Source: Nocardia terpenica (GTDB lineage Bacteria; Actinomycetota; Actinomycetes; Mycobacteriales; Mycobacteriaceae). Taken from it: a stretch of DNA of 64,000 nucleotides. Made by a program: the position numbers and the translations under genes. The stretch is from the NCBI RefSeq assembly GCF_013186535.1, contig NZ_JABMCZ010000003.1:1984001-2048000 (forward strand). The letters are read 5' to 3'. Shown one piece after another: positions 51,402-59,515 of this stretch. Position 1 is the first letter of the stretch. Each line of letters starts with the position of its first letter. Under the pieces are notes generated by a model that was not told the origin of the DNA, did no database searches, and was given only the letters and a program-made list of their open reading frames with translations.

Positions 51402-52244
51402 TCACACCACCTTCGTCGGGAAGAACGTGTTGTACAGCTGGGTGAGCCCGATATTGGTGGCGAACAGCAGCAGCGCCGAACTCACCACCGCCGAGTTCAC
51501 CGCATTCGCCACCCCGCCGGGACCGCCGCGCGCGTGTAAGCCGGTGTCGCAGCAGATGATCGCGGTCAGCGCACCGAAGATCGCGGCCTTCACCAGCGCC
51601 ACACCGAGATCGCCCGCCACCGCGAACGACGCGAACGACCCGATGAACGACCCCGGCGTGCCGTGCTGGGCATACACATTGAACAGATACGCCGTCGCGA
51701 AACCCACGAAAACGACGAAGCCGCACAGCAGGACGCTCACCAGCACCGCCGCCGCGAGCCGGGGCGTCACCAGCCGCCGCACCGGATCCACGCCCATCAC
51801 CCGCATGGCGTCGATCTCCTCGCGGATGGTGCGCGAGCCCAGATCCGCGCAGATCGCCGACCCCACCGCGCCCGCGATCATCAGCGCCGACACCAGCGGC
51901 GCGCCCTGGCGGATGATCCCCAGCCCGGCCACCGCGCCGATGAAAGTCGTCGCGCCGACCTGATTCACGAGGGCTCCGACCTGAATGGACACCACCACCG
52001 CGATCGGAATCGCCACGAACACCGTGGGCGCGGCGGAGACGTTCGCCATGAACGCGCACTGCTTCACGAACTCCTGGAACGGGAATCGCCGCCGCGCCAT
52101 CGACAGCAGCAACTGCGCGAACGCCTCCCGGCCCAGCAGCACCTGCCGCCCGAGCGTTTCCAGCGACCGCTGCGGATGACGCCGCCACAGCCCCGACACG
52201 GCGGCGGTGATCCTGGCCAGCTCGCCCGGCTCGGTCGCGGTCAC
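51402..52244 (-). CDS. yrbEA: YrbEA permease of Mce transporter
   Basis: 280 residues from GTG 52244, which overlaps the stop of the small membrane-protein gene upstream (GTGA). CADLGSRTIREEIDAMRVMG is the YrbE/MlaE coupling motif; FPFQEFVKQCAFMANVSAAP and FGALTAIICCDTGLHARGGP are conserved in actinobacterial YrbEA. Longer upstream open frame is not coding. Confidence 0.92.
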   Translation of the reverse strand: MTATEPGELARITAAVSGLWRRHPQRSLETLGRQVLLGREAFAQLLLSMARRRFPFQEFVKQCAFMANVSAAPTVFVAIPIAVVVSIQVGALVNQVGATTFIGAVAGLGIIRQGAPLVSALMIAGAVGSAICADLGSRTIREEIDAMRVMGVDPVRRLVTPRLAAAVLVSVLLCGFVVFVGFATAYLFNVYAQHGTPGSFIGSFASFAVAGDLGVALVKAAIFGALTAIICCDTGLHARGGPGGVANAVNSAVVSSALLLFATNIGLTQLYNTFFPTKVV

Positions 52245-52438
52245 GACGGCACCGCCACCGAGGTGGTCAGCCAATGGTTCAGCAGCACAAGCAATCCCGC
52301 CAGCACGGCGATCCCGGCGGCCAGCGTCGCCAGCACCGCGACCCAGAGGCCGTAGCGGAGAACGGGATGCACCGGTATCCGCCCACCGAGGACCTTCACC
52401 CCGATCACCAGGATGTCGATGAGCCACACCAGCGCCAT
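52241..52438 (-). CDS. small membrane protein preceding yrbEA
   Basis: 65 residues from ATG 52438, overlapping the previous stop (TGATG) and the yrbEA start. MALVWLIDILVIGVKVLGG, then YGLWVAVLATLAAGIAVLAG and LVLLNHWLTTSVAV: two or three membrane segments and little else. The overlaps place it firmly in the mce operon. No family recognised. Confidence 0.75.
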   Translation of the reverse strand: MALVWLIDILVIGVKVLGGRIPVHPVLRYGLWVAVLATLAAGIAVLAGLLVLLNHWLTTSVAVPS

Positions 52439-52662
52439 CACGTCATGCACACATTCGAGAAGGTGAGCACGGGCCAGCACACGATCGAACCGAGGAACGA
52501 GATCGGCACATCGATGCCGTGCAGGTGCCGCAGGTGCGCGGTGTGGGTGAGCGTCCAGACCACACCGATCAGGCCGTAGGGGATCGCGAGAATGATCAGC
52601 GTCCCCAGGAACTCCGAGACCTTCATCTCGTAGCCCAGGAACCTGTCCAGCATTCGCAGCAT
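52438..52662 (-). CDS. small membrane protein, first gene of mce operon
   Basis: 74 residues from ATG 52662 with the strongest ribosome-binding site of the region (GGAAGGAGGTGG). MLRMLDRFLGYEMKVSEFLG, TLIILAIPYGLIGVVWTLTH and ISFLGSIVCWPVLTFSNVCM indicate two membrane helices joined by a His-rich loop (HTAHLRHLHG). It starts the transcript of the lipid importer. It might be an accessory subunit; nothing in sequence tells which. Confidence 0.75.
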   Translation of the reverse strand: MLRMLDRFLGYEMKVSEFLGTLIILAIPYGLIGVVWTLTHTAHLRHLHGIDVPISFLGSIVCWPVLTFSNVCMT

Positions 52663-52720
52663 GCCGAGCCACCTCCTTCCCGCGCCGAGGTGTGTGCCAC
52701 GTCACGTTCGAGCGTCTTGG

Positions 52721-52752
52721 GCTGAGAGCGTATGTTATCGACCATTCTCAGC
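52721..52752. promoter_or_regulatory. inverted repeat between mce operon and DUF2236 gene
   Basis: GCTGAGA (52721-52727) and TCTCAGC (52746-52752) are perfectly inverted with 18 bases between, in the divergent promoter region. A single regulator could control both the mce operon and the DUF2236 gene from here. No regulator gene is adjacent. Confidence 0.45.
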
Positions 52753-52762
52753 GCAAGAGTGA

Positions 52763-52791
52763 TTGACCAGCAGAAGAACGCGAGTTAAGTT
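52763..52791 (+). promoter_or_regulatory. promoter of DUF2236 gene
   Basis: TTGACC (52763-52768) and TAAGTT (52786-52791) are 17 bases apart, close to the sigma-70 ideal. Transcription should begin near 52798, which excludes the ATG at 52793 and supports the start at 52826. Confidence 0.5.
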
Positions 52792-52825
52792 GATGGTCAT
52801 TCACACTCTGTCCAAGGAGTCGGCC

Positions 52826-53698
52826 ATGTCGGTACCGACCGCCGAGCAGACCCGCATCCGCATCCCGGCGATCCATCGCACGGCGACCAAGCGCCCGCCG
52901 CGGCTGTCGGACGCGCTCGATTTCTGGCAGTTCGCCGGGGCCGCCGCGAACGTCGCCATGCAGATGGCGCGCCCCGGCGTGGGCCACGGCGTCGTCGACA
53001 GCGGGGTCGAATCCGGCGCGCTGATGGTGCACCCGTGGAAGCGGCTGCGCACCACCGCCTCGTACCTGGCCGTCGCCATCCTGGGCACCGAGGAGGACAA
53101 GCGCGCGTTCCGGGAGGCGGTGAATGTGGCCCACCGCCAGGTCAAGTCGGAGCCGGGCGCGCCGGTCCGCTACAACGCCTTCGACCGCGACCTGCAACTG
53201 TGGGTGGCGGCCTGCCTCTACATCGGCTTCGAGGACTCCTACCAGCTACTGCACGGCAAGATGAATCCCGAACAGGCCGAGGCGTTCTACGCCACCGCGG
53301 CACCCCTCGGCACCACCCTCCAGGTGCCCGCGACCCTGTGGCCCGCCACCCGCGCCGACTTCGACGCCTACTGGAACGAGGCCGCGGCGCAGGCGATCCC
53401 CGACGACAAGGTCCGCGCCTACCTCGACGACCTGCTGCACCTGCGCATGATCCACTGGTCCCTGCGCATCCTGTTCGGCGGCCTGCTCCGCTTCCTCACC
53501 GCCGGTTTCCTCGGCCCCTGGTTCCGCGACCACATGAACGTCCCCTGGACCCCCACCGACCAGCGCCGCTTCGAAAACCTGTTCCTCTTCGTAGGTTTCG
53601 TGAACCGCTTCATCCCCCGCTTCCTCCGCTTCGCCCCCACCCACTACCTGATTCGCGATGTGCGCCGCCGCATCCGAAACAACAGGCCCCTGATCTGA
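52826..53698 (+). CDS. DUF2236 (MpaB-family) oxygenase
   Basis: 290 residues from ATG 52826 with AAGGAG eight bases upstream. FWQFAGAAANVAMQMARPGV, HPWKRLRTTASYLAVAILGT, and NAFDRDLQLWVAACLYIGFE match the oxygenase_MpaB/DUF2236 family, related to latex-clearing haem oxygenases; the conserved Arg and His are present. Often found near mce or steroid genes in mycolate-producing bacteria. Role unknown here; divergence from the mce operon hints at lipid metabolism. Confidence 0.85.
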   Translation: MSVPTAEQTRIRIPAIHRTATKRPPRLSDALDFWQFAGAAANVAMQMARPGVGHGVVDSGVESGALMVHPWKRLRTTASYLAVAILGTEEDKRAFREAVNVAHRQVKSEPGAPVRYNAFDRDLQLWVAACLYIGFEDSYQLLHGKMNPEQAEAFYATAAPLGTTLQVPATLWPATRADFDAYWNEAAAQAIPDDKVRAYLDDLLHLRMIHWSLRILFGGLLRFLTAGFLGPWFRDHMNVPWTPTDQRRFENLFLFVGFVNRFIPRFLRFAPTHYLIRDVRRRIRNNRPLI

Positions 53699-53784
53699 TT
53701 CGGCCACGGCGATTTACGGAAAGTTTGCCGCCACGCCGCGCAGGTGATTGCAACCGCGGCCGTCGTTCCCCAGGCTTAGCGCCC

Positions 53785-53985
53785 ATGTCCGCCGCATGCC
53801 CCGCTTGCTCCTGGCCCTCGCCGATGCCGGTGTCCAAACACGGCTCGATCCGCTATTTGCGCTGTGTGTGCGGCACCTGGTTGGTCGCGCACACGGGCGG
53901 GGTGAGCATGGTGGCCGACCGGGTGAAATGCACCGAGACCGCACCCAGCGACCACCTCGAACTCATTCCGCTGCCGGAAGACTGA
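53785..53985 (+). CDS. small zinc-ribbon-like protein, 66 aa
   Basis: ATG 53785. MSAACPACSWPSPMPVS, then SIRYLRCVCGTWLVAHTGGV: CPxC and CxC pairs spaced as in a zinc ribbon, followed by a hydrophobic stretch and an acidic end (HLELIPLPED). Too short for more. It converges on the esterase gene with two bases between. No family recognised. Confidence 0.6.
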   Translation: MSAACPACSWPSPMPVSKHGSIRYLRCVCGTWLVAHTGGVSMVADRVKCTETAPSDHLELIPLPED

Positions 53986-53987
53986 CG

Positions 53988-55058
53988 CTACAACCCCATC
54001 CCCTGCGCCAGGGACGGCCAGGACTTCATGAAGGCGTCCTGCCAGTAGCCCCAGGAGTGGGTTCCGGTGGGGGTGAAATCGTAGGTGGCGGGGATGCCGA
54101 GTTGGTCGAGGCGGGTTTGGAGGTTGTGGGAGCAGGCGTTGGCGCCTGCTTCGATGAGGCCGCCGACCACGATCTCGTTCGCCAGTGCGGCCGGGCCGGG
54201 GGTGATGAGGAACGGGCTGTCGAGGGTGTCGTGCGGGCCGGGGAGGCCGGTGCCGGAGGAGATGAAAAGGTTGATTCCGCGGAGCTTTTCGGCATTCGCG
54301 TAGGGATCGTTGATGACCCATTCGGGATCGGTGTCGGGGCCCCACATATTGAGCGGGTCGCCCTGGCCGTACACCTCGACGATGGTCTTCACCACCCGCT
54401 TGCCCAGCGGGTCGCTGGTCTGCGCGCAGCCGCTGTAGGAGGCGACGCTGCGATACAGGTCGGGCTTGGCCGTCGCCAGGGACAGCACCGAGGTTCCGGC
54501 CATCGACAGGCCCGCGATGGCATTGTTGCCGCTGGTGCCCAGCGCACCGTCGACCAGCGGCGGCAGTTCCTCGGTGAAGAAGGTGGTCCACTTGTTGCGG
54601 CCCAGCACCGGATCGTCTTTGATCCAGTCGGTGTAATAACTCCACGCCCCGCCGATCGGCTGAATCACATTGACGTTCTGCTTCTCCAGGAACGGCACCA
54701 CATCGGTATTGCGTTGCCAGGTGGCCAGATCCTCGCCGCCCCCGCCGCCGTTGAGCAGATACAGCACCGGCCGCGGCGCGGAGGTGTCGGCGGGCCGCTG
54801 CACGTCGACGGTGATGTCCTGCGCCATGGCCGCCGAATAGACGCGCAGCGTGATATGCCGGTCGTTGCGGATGTAGAAGTGACTGATCTTCGACCCGTCG
54901 GCCGAAACCGGCGATGCGAGCAACTGTTTGGCGGCCATGATCGGATCGGTGGTCTGCGCGGCGCCGGTACCGATCCCGGTCGTTACCGACAAGCCCGTGA
55001 GCACCGCGGTTGCCGCCGCAGCCGCGATCGTTCGCATCGTCGACCGACGCCCCAACAC
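53988..55058 (-). CDS. secreted Ag85-like esterase
   Basis: 356 residues from GTG 55058, which has GAAGAGGGG upstream; a start at ATG 55037 is also possible. A signal peptide (RTIAAAAATAVLTGLSVTTG) leads into an alpha/beta hydrolase: VLYLLNGGGGGEDLATW, AIAGLSMAGTSVLSLATA with the nucleophile Ser in GLSMAG, and PTGTHSWGYWQDAFMKSWPS with the catalytic His. This is the antigen 85/mycolyltransferase esterase family, which transfers mycolates to trehalose or arabinogalactan or acts as an esterase. Confidence 0.87.
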   Translation of the reverse strand: MLGRRSTMRTIAAAAATAVLTGLSVTTGIGTGAAQTTDPIMAAKQLLASPVSADGSKISHFYIRNDRHITLRVYSAAMAQDITVDVQRPADTSAPRPVLYLLNGGGGGEDLATWQRNTDVVPFLEKQNVNVIQPIGGAWSYYTDWIKDDPVLGRNKWTTFFTEELPPLVDGALGTSGNNAIAGLSMAGTSVLSLATAKPDLYRSVASYSGCAQTSDPLGKRVVKTIVEVYGQGDPLNMWGPDTDPEWVINDPYANAEKLRGINLFISSGTGLPGPHDTLDSPFLITPGPAALANEIVVGGLIEAGANACSHNLQTRLDQLGIPATYDFTPTGTHSWGYWQDAFMKSWPSLAQGMGL

Positions 55059-55147
55059 CAGACCCCTCTTCCTCGAACACAATTCGCCAGCGATTCCGAG
55101 GAATCATCGGCAGGCCCACCCGAGGCGTTACCGCTTCCTGGGTCCCG

Positions 55148-55747
55148 TCATTTCGGCGTGCTCTTGGCCGGAATCGACCGGGCGCGGAGGTGGGCGCGCT
55201 CGCCCTGTTTGCCGAACAGGCTGAGGAATTCGACGGGCCGGGCGTCGGCCGGGCCGAACCAGTGCGGCAGGCGGGTGTCGAATTCGGCTGCCTCGCCGGG
55301 CTTCAGGATCAGGTCGTGGTCGCCGAGGATCAGGCGGAGGCGGCCGTTGAGGACGTACAGCCACTCGTAGCCCTCGTGGGTGCGGGGGTCGGGGTCGCCG
55401 CGGCGGCCGTCGGCGGGGATGACGATCTTGAATGCCTGGACGCCGCCCGCGCGGCGGGTCAGGGGCAGCATCGTCATGCCGTGCGCGGCGAGCGGGCGCA
55501 GGTGCACGCGCGGGTCGCCGGTGAAGGGGGCGTCGACGAGCTCGTCGAGGGTGACGCCGTGCGCCCGGGCCAGGGGGAGCAGCTGCTCCAGCGTCGGCCG
55601 CCGCCCGCCCGACTCCAGCCGGGACAGGGTGCTGACCGAGATGCCGGTCGCCGCCGACAGCTCGGCGAGCGTGGTCTCGCGCTGTCGGCGCAGCTCCCGG
55701 AGGCGGGGGCCGACGGCGTCCAATGCCGTACCGATCTCGTCGTCCAT
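55148..55747 (-). CDS. XRE-cupin regulator with repeat-derived C-terminus
   Basis: 199 residues from ATG 55747. LRELRRQRETTLAELSAATG and ISVSTLSRLESGGRRPTLEQ form the XRE helix-turn-helix; a C-terminal cupin follows (THEGYEWLYVLNGRLRLILG; LKPGEAAEFDTRLPHWFGP). The final residues RSIPAKSTPK are encoded by the palindrome at 55150. Divergent from a truncated flavin oxidoreductase. In related loci such regulators control that oxidoreductase gene. Confidence 0.87.
   Translation of the reverse strand: MDDEIGTALDAVGPRLRELRRQRETTLAELSAATGISVSTLSRLESGGRRPTLEQLLPLARAHGVTLDELVDAPFTGDPRVHLRPLAAHGMTMLPLTRRAGGVQAFKIVIPADGRRGDPDPRTHEGYEWLYVLNGRLRLILGDHDLILKPGEAAEFDTRLPHWFGPADARPVEFLSLFGKQGERAHLRARSIPAKSTPK
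55150..55174. repeat. dispersed palindrome copy 12, in XRE-cupin 3' end
   Basis: ATTTCGGC (55150-55157) and GCCGGAAT (55167-55174) around GTGCTCTTG: seven Watson-Crick pairs and one G-T wobble, and one loop base changed. It encodes PAKST in frame with the XRE-cupin gene. Confidence 0.75.
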
Positions 55748-55756
55748 GCATCTACT

Positions 55757-55783
55757 TTGCCAGAGTGGCAAGTAGGTTTGCCA
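55757..55783. promoter_or_regulatory. XRE-cupin operator candidate
   Basis: TTGCCA (55757-55762) and TGGCAA (55766-55771) are inverted around GAG, with a further TTTGCCA at 55777-55783. It lies ten bases upstream of the regulator start, facing the truncated oxidoreductase, and suits an XRE dimer and autoregulation. Confidence 0.5.
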
Positions 55784-55800
55784 CCGTAGCGGATGGGCGG

Positions 55801-56493
55801 CATGGTCGTCGGCAGGAGGTGGTCGTGACCCTGGCCGACGGCCGCGCCACCCGTGCGCGCCGCCTGCTGGTCGCCACCGGGCTGGTGGACGCGCTGCCGG
55901 AAATCCCTGGCCTGCACGCACGTTGGGGCCGCGACGTGCTGCACTGCCCCTACTGCCACGGCTGGGAGGCGCGCGATCGGCCCATCGGCATCATCGGCGC
56001 GTCCCCGATGGCGGTGCACGGGGCCCTGCTGTGGCGGCAGTGGAGCGACGACATCGTGTACTTCCCGCGCCACCTGGACGCGCCGACCGGCGAACAGGCG
56101 GAACAGCTTGCGGCGCGGGGCATTCGGGTGGTCACCGGCGAGGTGGCCGTGGTCGAGACCGACGCCGACCGGCTGACGGGGGTGCGCATGGGCGACGGCA
56201 CGATCGTCGCCCGCGAGGTGCTGGCCGTCCCGTCCCGCATGCTCGCCCGTGCCGAGGCGCTCGCGCCCCTGGGCCTGAAGGCGGTCGAACACCCCAGCGG
56301 CACAGGCGAACACGTCCCCGCCGACCCCACCGGCCGCACCGAGGCGCCCGGCATCTGGGTCGCGGGCAACATCACCGACCTGTCCGCCCAGGTGGGTGGC
56401 GCGGCCGCGGCGGGGGCCTTCGCGGGGGCGCAGATCAACCTCGATCTGCTCGCCGAGGACACTCGGCGAGCCGTCACCGCCGACCGATCTTAG
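55801..56493 (+). pseudogene. TrxB-like flavin oxidoreductase, 5' truncated
   Basis: About 230 residues remain. RRLLVATGLVDALPEIPGLH, HCPYCHGWEARDRPIGIIG and APGIWVAGNITDLSAQVGGA match the middle and C-terminal part of thioredoxin-reductase-like NAD(P)/FAD oxidoreductases of about 310 residues. The first 80-100 residues, with the FAD-binding GxGxxG, are missing; in their place is the promoter region of the XRE-cupin gene. A GTG at 55819 could start a remnant. Without the FAD domain it should be inactive. Confidence 0.7.
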
Positions 56494-56625
56494 GGGTCGA
56501 TTCGTCCATTTCGCCGGAACGAACCAAACCGGGCATTCGTCCATCTACCATGGGTGTGAAGCAAATCCGTTGGGGCAGTGGGTATTTCGTGTGCCCAACG
56601 GCATGTGGGACGACCAGGAGGGGCC

Positions 56626-58464
56626 ATGGTACTCAGGATGGTTCTGCTCGCCGCGGCCGCCGTGCTGATCCTCCCCGGCGCGCCCGCGGCCGCGGCGGCA
56701 CCGGCCGGGCCCGTCGTAGCCGACGGCGAGGCCCAGCCGGTGTTCGATCCCGCCGATGTGGTTCGGCAGGATCTGTGGGTGCGTGCGCCGGTGGACAGCG
56801 ACGGGGCGGGCAAGGACGACGAGGTGCACATCCAGGTGGTGCGCCCGGCGCAGGCCACCGGGAAGCTTCCGGTTGTCTACCAGGCCAGTCCGTACTTCTC
56901 CGGCGGTAATCCGGTCACCAATCACACCGTGGACGTCGAGCTCTACGTGCCCGGCGGGCCCGAGGCGCGCCAGGCGCTGCCGCCCGGCCCGGTGCGCGAC
57001 GACCGGACCGCCGACGAGCTCGCGGTGAACGGCATCACCCTGTCCGCGGGCCGCATCAGCTGGCAGTACGAGGACTTCTTCCTGTCCCGCGGCTTCGCCG
57101 TCATGTACGGCGAATCGCTGGGCACGGGCAAGTCCACCGGCTGCCCGACCTCCGGCGGCCGCAACGAGACCATCGGCGCGCGGGCCCCGATCGACTGGCT
57201 CAACGGCCGCGCCACCGCACGCGACGAACAGGGCAACCCGGTCGTAGCCGATTGGGCCACAGGCAAAGTCGCCATGATGGGCGTGTCCTACAACGGCACC
57301 CTGCCCAATGCCGTGGCCGCCACCGGCGTGCCCGGCCTGGAGGCGATCGTGCCCATCGGCGCGATCAGCAACTGGTACGACTACTACCGCGCGGCCGGGG
57401 CGGTCGTCGCCCCCGGCACCTACCAGGGCGAGGACCTCGACATTCTCGCCAAATACGTTTACACCCGCGACGATCGGGACGTCTGCACACCGGAGATCGA
57501 CCGGATCGAGCAGCGCGAGGACCGCCTCACCGGCGACTACAGCCCGTTCTGGGACGAGCGCAACTACCTGAACGGCGTCGGCGACGTACACGCCGCCGTG
57601 CTGGCCGTGCACGGCCTCAACGACTTCAACGTCAAGACCCGCAATGTCGCGCAGTGGTACGAGGCGCTGGCGAAACGAGGTGTGCCGCACAAGATCTGGC
57701 TGCACCAGTCCGGTCACGTCGACCCGATCGGCCTGCGCAGGGACGAATGGCTGCGCACCGTCGACCGCTGGTTCGCCAAGTACCTGCTGGGTGTCGACAA
57801 CGGCATCGACAGGGAGCCCAAGGCCACCATCCAGCGCGAGGACCTGTCCTGGGTGGACGAGCCCGACTGGCCCGCGCCCGGCACCGCCGACGCGACCGCG
57901 GTGCTGCGGCCCGGCGGCAATACCGCGGGCGGGCTCGCCCCGGCCGACACCTTCCGCGGCGGCGACCCCGTCACCGAATCCCTCGACGACGACGCCACCA
58001 TCCTCGCCGCCGACCTCGTCGCCGCGCCCGATTCGCCGAATCGGCTGGCCTACTACTCCCAACCCACCGCGGCCGATCTGCGGGTCAGCGGCGCGGTACG
58101 CGTCGACTTCCGGATGTCGTTCAAGCGCCCGGCGGCGAATGTGACCGCGCTGCTGGTGGATCGGGCGCCCGACGGCACCGCCCGGATCGTCACCCGGGGC
58201 TGGGTGGACCCGCAGAATCGTGACTCGATCAGCGAGACCACCCCGATCACCCCGGGCGACGAATACCGGGTCGGGTTGTCGATGGAGCCGCACGACTATG
58301 TGCTCGCGTCCGGACATCAACTGGGCGTGGTGATTGTGTCCAGCGACAACGAATTCACCCTGCTCCCCAAGCCCGGCCCCGGCTTCACCGTCGACCTGAC
58401 CGGCACCCGGGTCACCTTCCCGGTGGTCGGCGGCCAGGCCGCCCTGGATGCCGCGATCGGATGA
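56626..58464 (+). CDS. secreted X-Pro dipeptidyl-peptidase (S15)
   Basis: 612 residues from ATG 56626 with CAGGAGGGG upstream. Signal peptide MVLLAAAAVLILPGAPAAA. AMMGVSYNGTLPNAVAATGV holds the catalytic Ser, VHGLNDFNVKTRN the Asp, and HQSGHVDPIG the His. A C-terminal jelly-roll domain follows (ALLVDRAPDGTARIVTRGWV). It removes X-Pro dipeptides from peptides or acts as an acyl/cocaine-esterase-like hydrolase. The stop is directly followed by the convergent phosphoesterase stop. Confidence 0.87.
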   Translation: MVLRMVLLAAAAVLILPGAPAAAAAPAGPVVADGEAQPVFDPADVVRQDLWVRAPVDSDGAGKDDEVHIQVVRPAQATGKLPVVYQASPYFSGGNPVTNHTVDVELYVPGGPEARQALPPGPVRDDRTADELAVNGITLSAGRISWQYEDFFLSRGFAVMYGESLGTGKSTGCPTSGGRNETIGARAPIDWLNGRATARDEQGNPVVADWATGKVAMMGVSYNGTLPNAVAATGVPGLEAIVPIGAISNWYDYYRAAGAVVAPGTYQGEDLDILAKYVYTRDDRDVCTPEIDRIEQREDRLTGDYSPFWDERNYLNGVGDVHAAVLAVHGLNDFNVKTRNVAQWYEALAKRGVPHKIWLHQSGHVDPIGLRRDEWLRTVDRWFAKYLLGVDNGIDREPKATIQREDLSWVDEPDWPAPGTADATAVLRPGGNTAGGLAPADTFRGGDPVTESLDDDATILAADLVAAPDSPNRLAYYSQPTAADLRVSGAVRVDFRMSFKRPAANVTALLVDRAPDGTARIVTRGWVDPQNRDSISETTPITPGDEYRVGLSMEPHDYVLASGHQLGVVIVSSDNEFTLLPKPGPGFTVDLTGTRVTFPVVGGQAALDAAIG

Positions 58465-59340
58465 TCAGCGCAGGCCCGGGCCCCAGACGTCGGTGACGGC
58501 GGCGGCGCCGCCCGCATTGGCCAGCGCCGGAAGGCCGTAGGCGTCCTCGATGGTGCGCAGCACCGAGTAGTGGTTGATCTGCTCGTCGTACTGGCCGGTG
58601 TGCACGTTCGCGCCGTAGAAGATGGTCGGTATGCGGTTGACGTCGGTGCCCTCGTCCTCGTCGAAGGTGATGACGAGCAGGCTGTTGTTGGCCTTGGCCC
58701 AGTCGGCGTATCCGGCCAGATTCTGCTGCAACCAGGTGTCGCCGGTGGCGACGGGGCAGTCGTGGATGTCGTTGCACATGTTCGGGCTCACGAACGAGAC
58801 CGTCGGCAGCTGGGAGAAGTCGCTCGGGAAGGCGGAGTAGGGCTGGTTCGCCTCGGCCGGGACATTGTCGAAGTTCACCCAGCCGTTGTGCTTGCGCCGA
58901 TACAGCCCGTTGGCGCCGCTGCAACCGGTGTATCCGGCGTTCGGCATCGACTCGGAGTAGCCCACGAACTTCCGGCCCGAGGTGATCAGCTGGTTGCCGA
59001 GATTGTCCACGCCGGTGAAGTCGTTCGGGCAGCTGTCGTCGGTGACGCCCTGCGTATCACCGGAGAACAGGGCGATGTAGTTGGGTTCGCTGGGATGGGT
59101 GATGGCATGCGAATCGGTGAACAGCGCACCGCCGTTCGCGAGCCGGTTGAAGGTCGGAGCATCGGAACTGCCGATGATGTTGTCGTATCCCTGGTTCTCG
59201 AACATCACCAGGACGATGTGATCGAACGTCGGCACGGCGGCCGCGGCGGCGGTGGTCGGCACCGCCGCCGTGGCCGCGGCCAGGGCTGTCGCCCCGGCCA
59301 AGACGGATAAGACTCGACGTACTCCGGAGATTCCACGCAT
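58465..59340 (-). CDS. secreted acid phosphatase/phosphoesterase (PF04185 type)
   Basis: 291 residues. The signal peptide is VLSVLAGATALAAATAAVPT. FDHIVLVMFENQGYDNIIG is the N-terminal metal-binding motif, SHAITHPSEPNYIALFSGDT the second, and SLLVITFDEDEGTDVNR the metal-binding D-E-D. It resembles the AcpA/phospholipase C-like alkaline phosphatase superfamily. It probably removes phosphate from extracellular compounds. Whether lipids are substrates is not visible. Confidence 0.85.
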   Translation of the reverse strand: MRGISGVRRVLSVLAGATALAAATAAVPTTAAAAAVPTFDHIVLVMFENQGYDNIIGSSDAPTFNRLANGGALFTDSHAITHPSEPNYIALFSGDTQGVTDDSCPNDFTGVDNLGNQLITSGRKFVGYSESMPNAGYTGCSGANGLYRRKHNGWVNFDNVPAEANQPYSAFPSDFSQLPTVSFVSPNMCNDIHDCPVATGDTWLQQNLAGYADWAKANNSLLVITFDEDEGTDVNRIPTIFYGANVHTGQYDEQINHYSVLRTIEDAYGLPALANAGGAAAVTDVWGPGLR

Positions 59341-59515
59341 GGGTATTCCTCGCGATCACGGCGGGACTGTGGCTGCGGCCAGACTGCCCTCGGCCGCGGC
59401 CCGGGTGCAGCCCAGCATGTATCGCGAGGATGAGCAGCAAGTGACGCTCAGACGAATACCGTCCTGAAATGCTCCGCCCATCGGGGTACGCCGCCGATAG
59501 GGGTTGTGCGAACGG

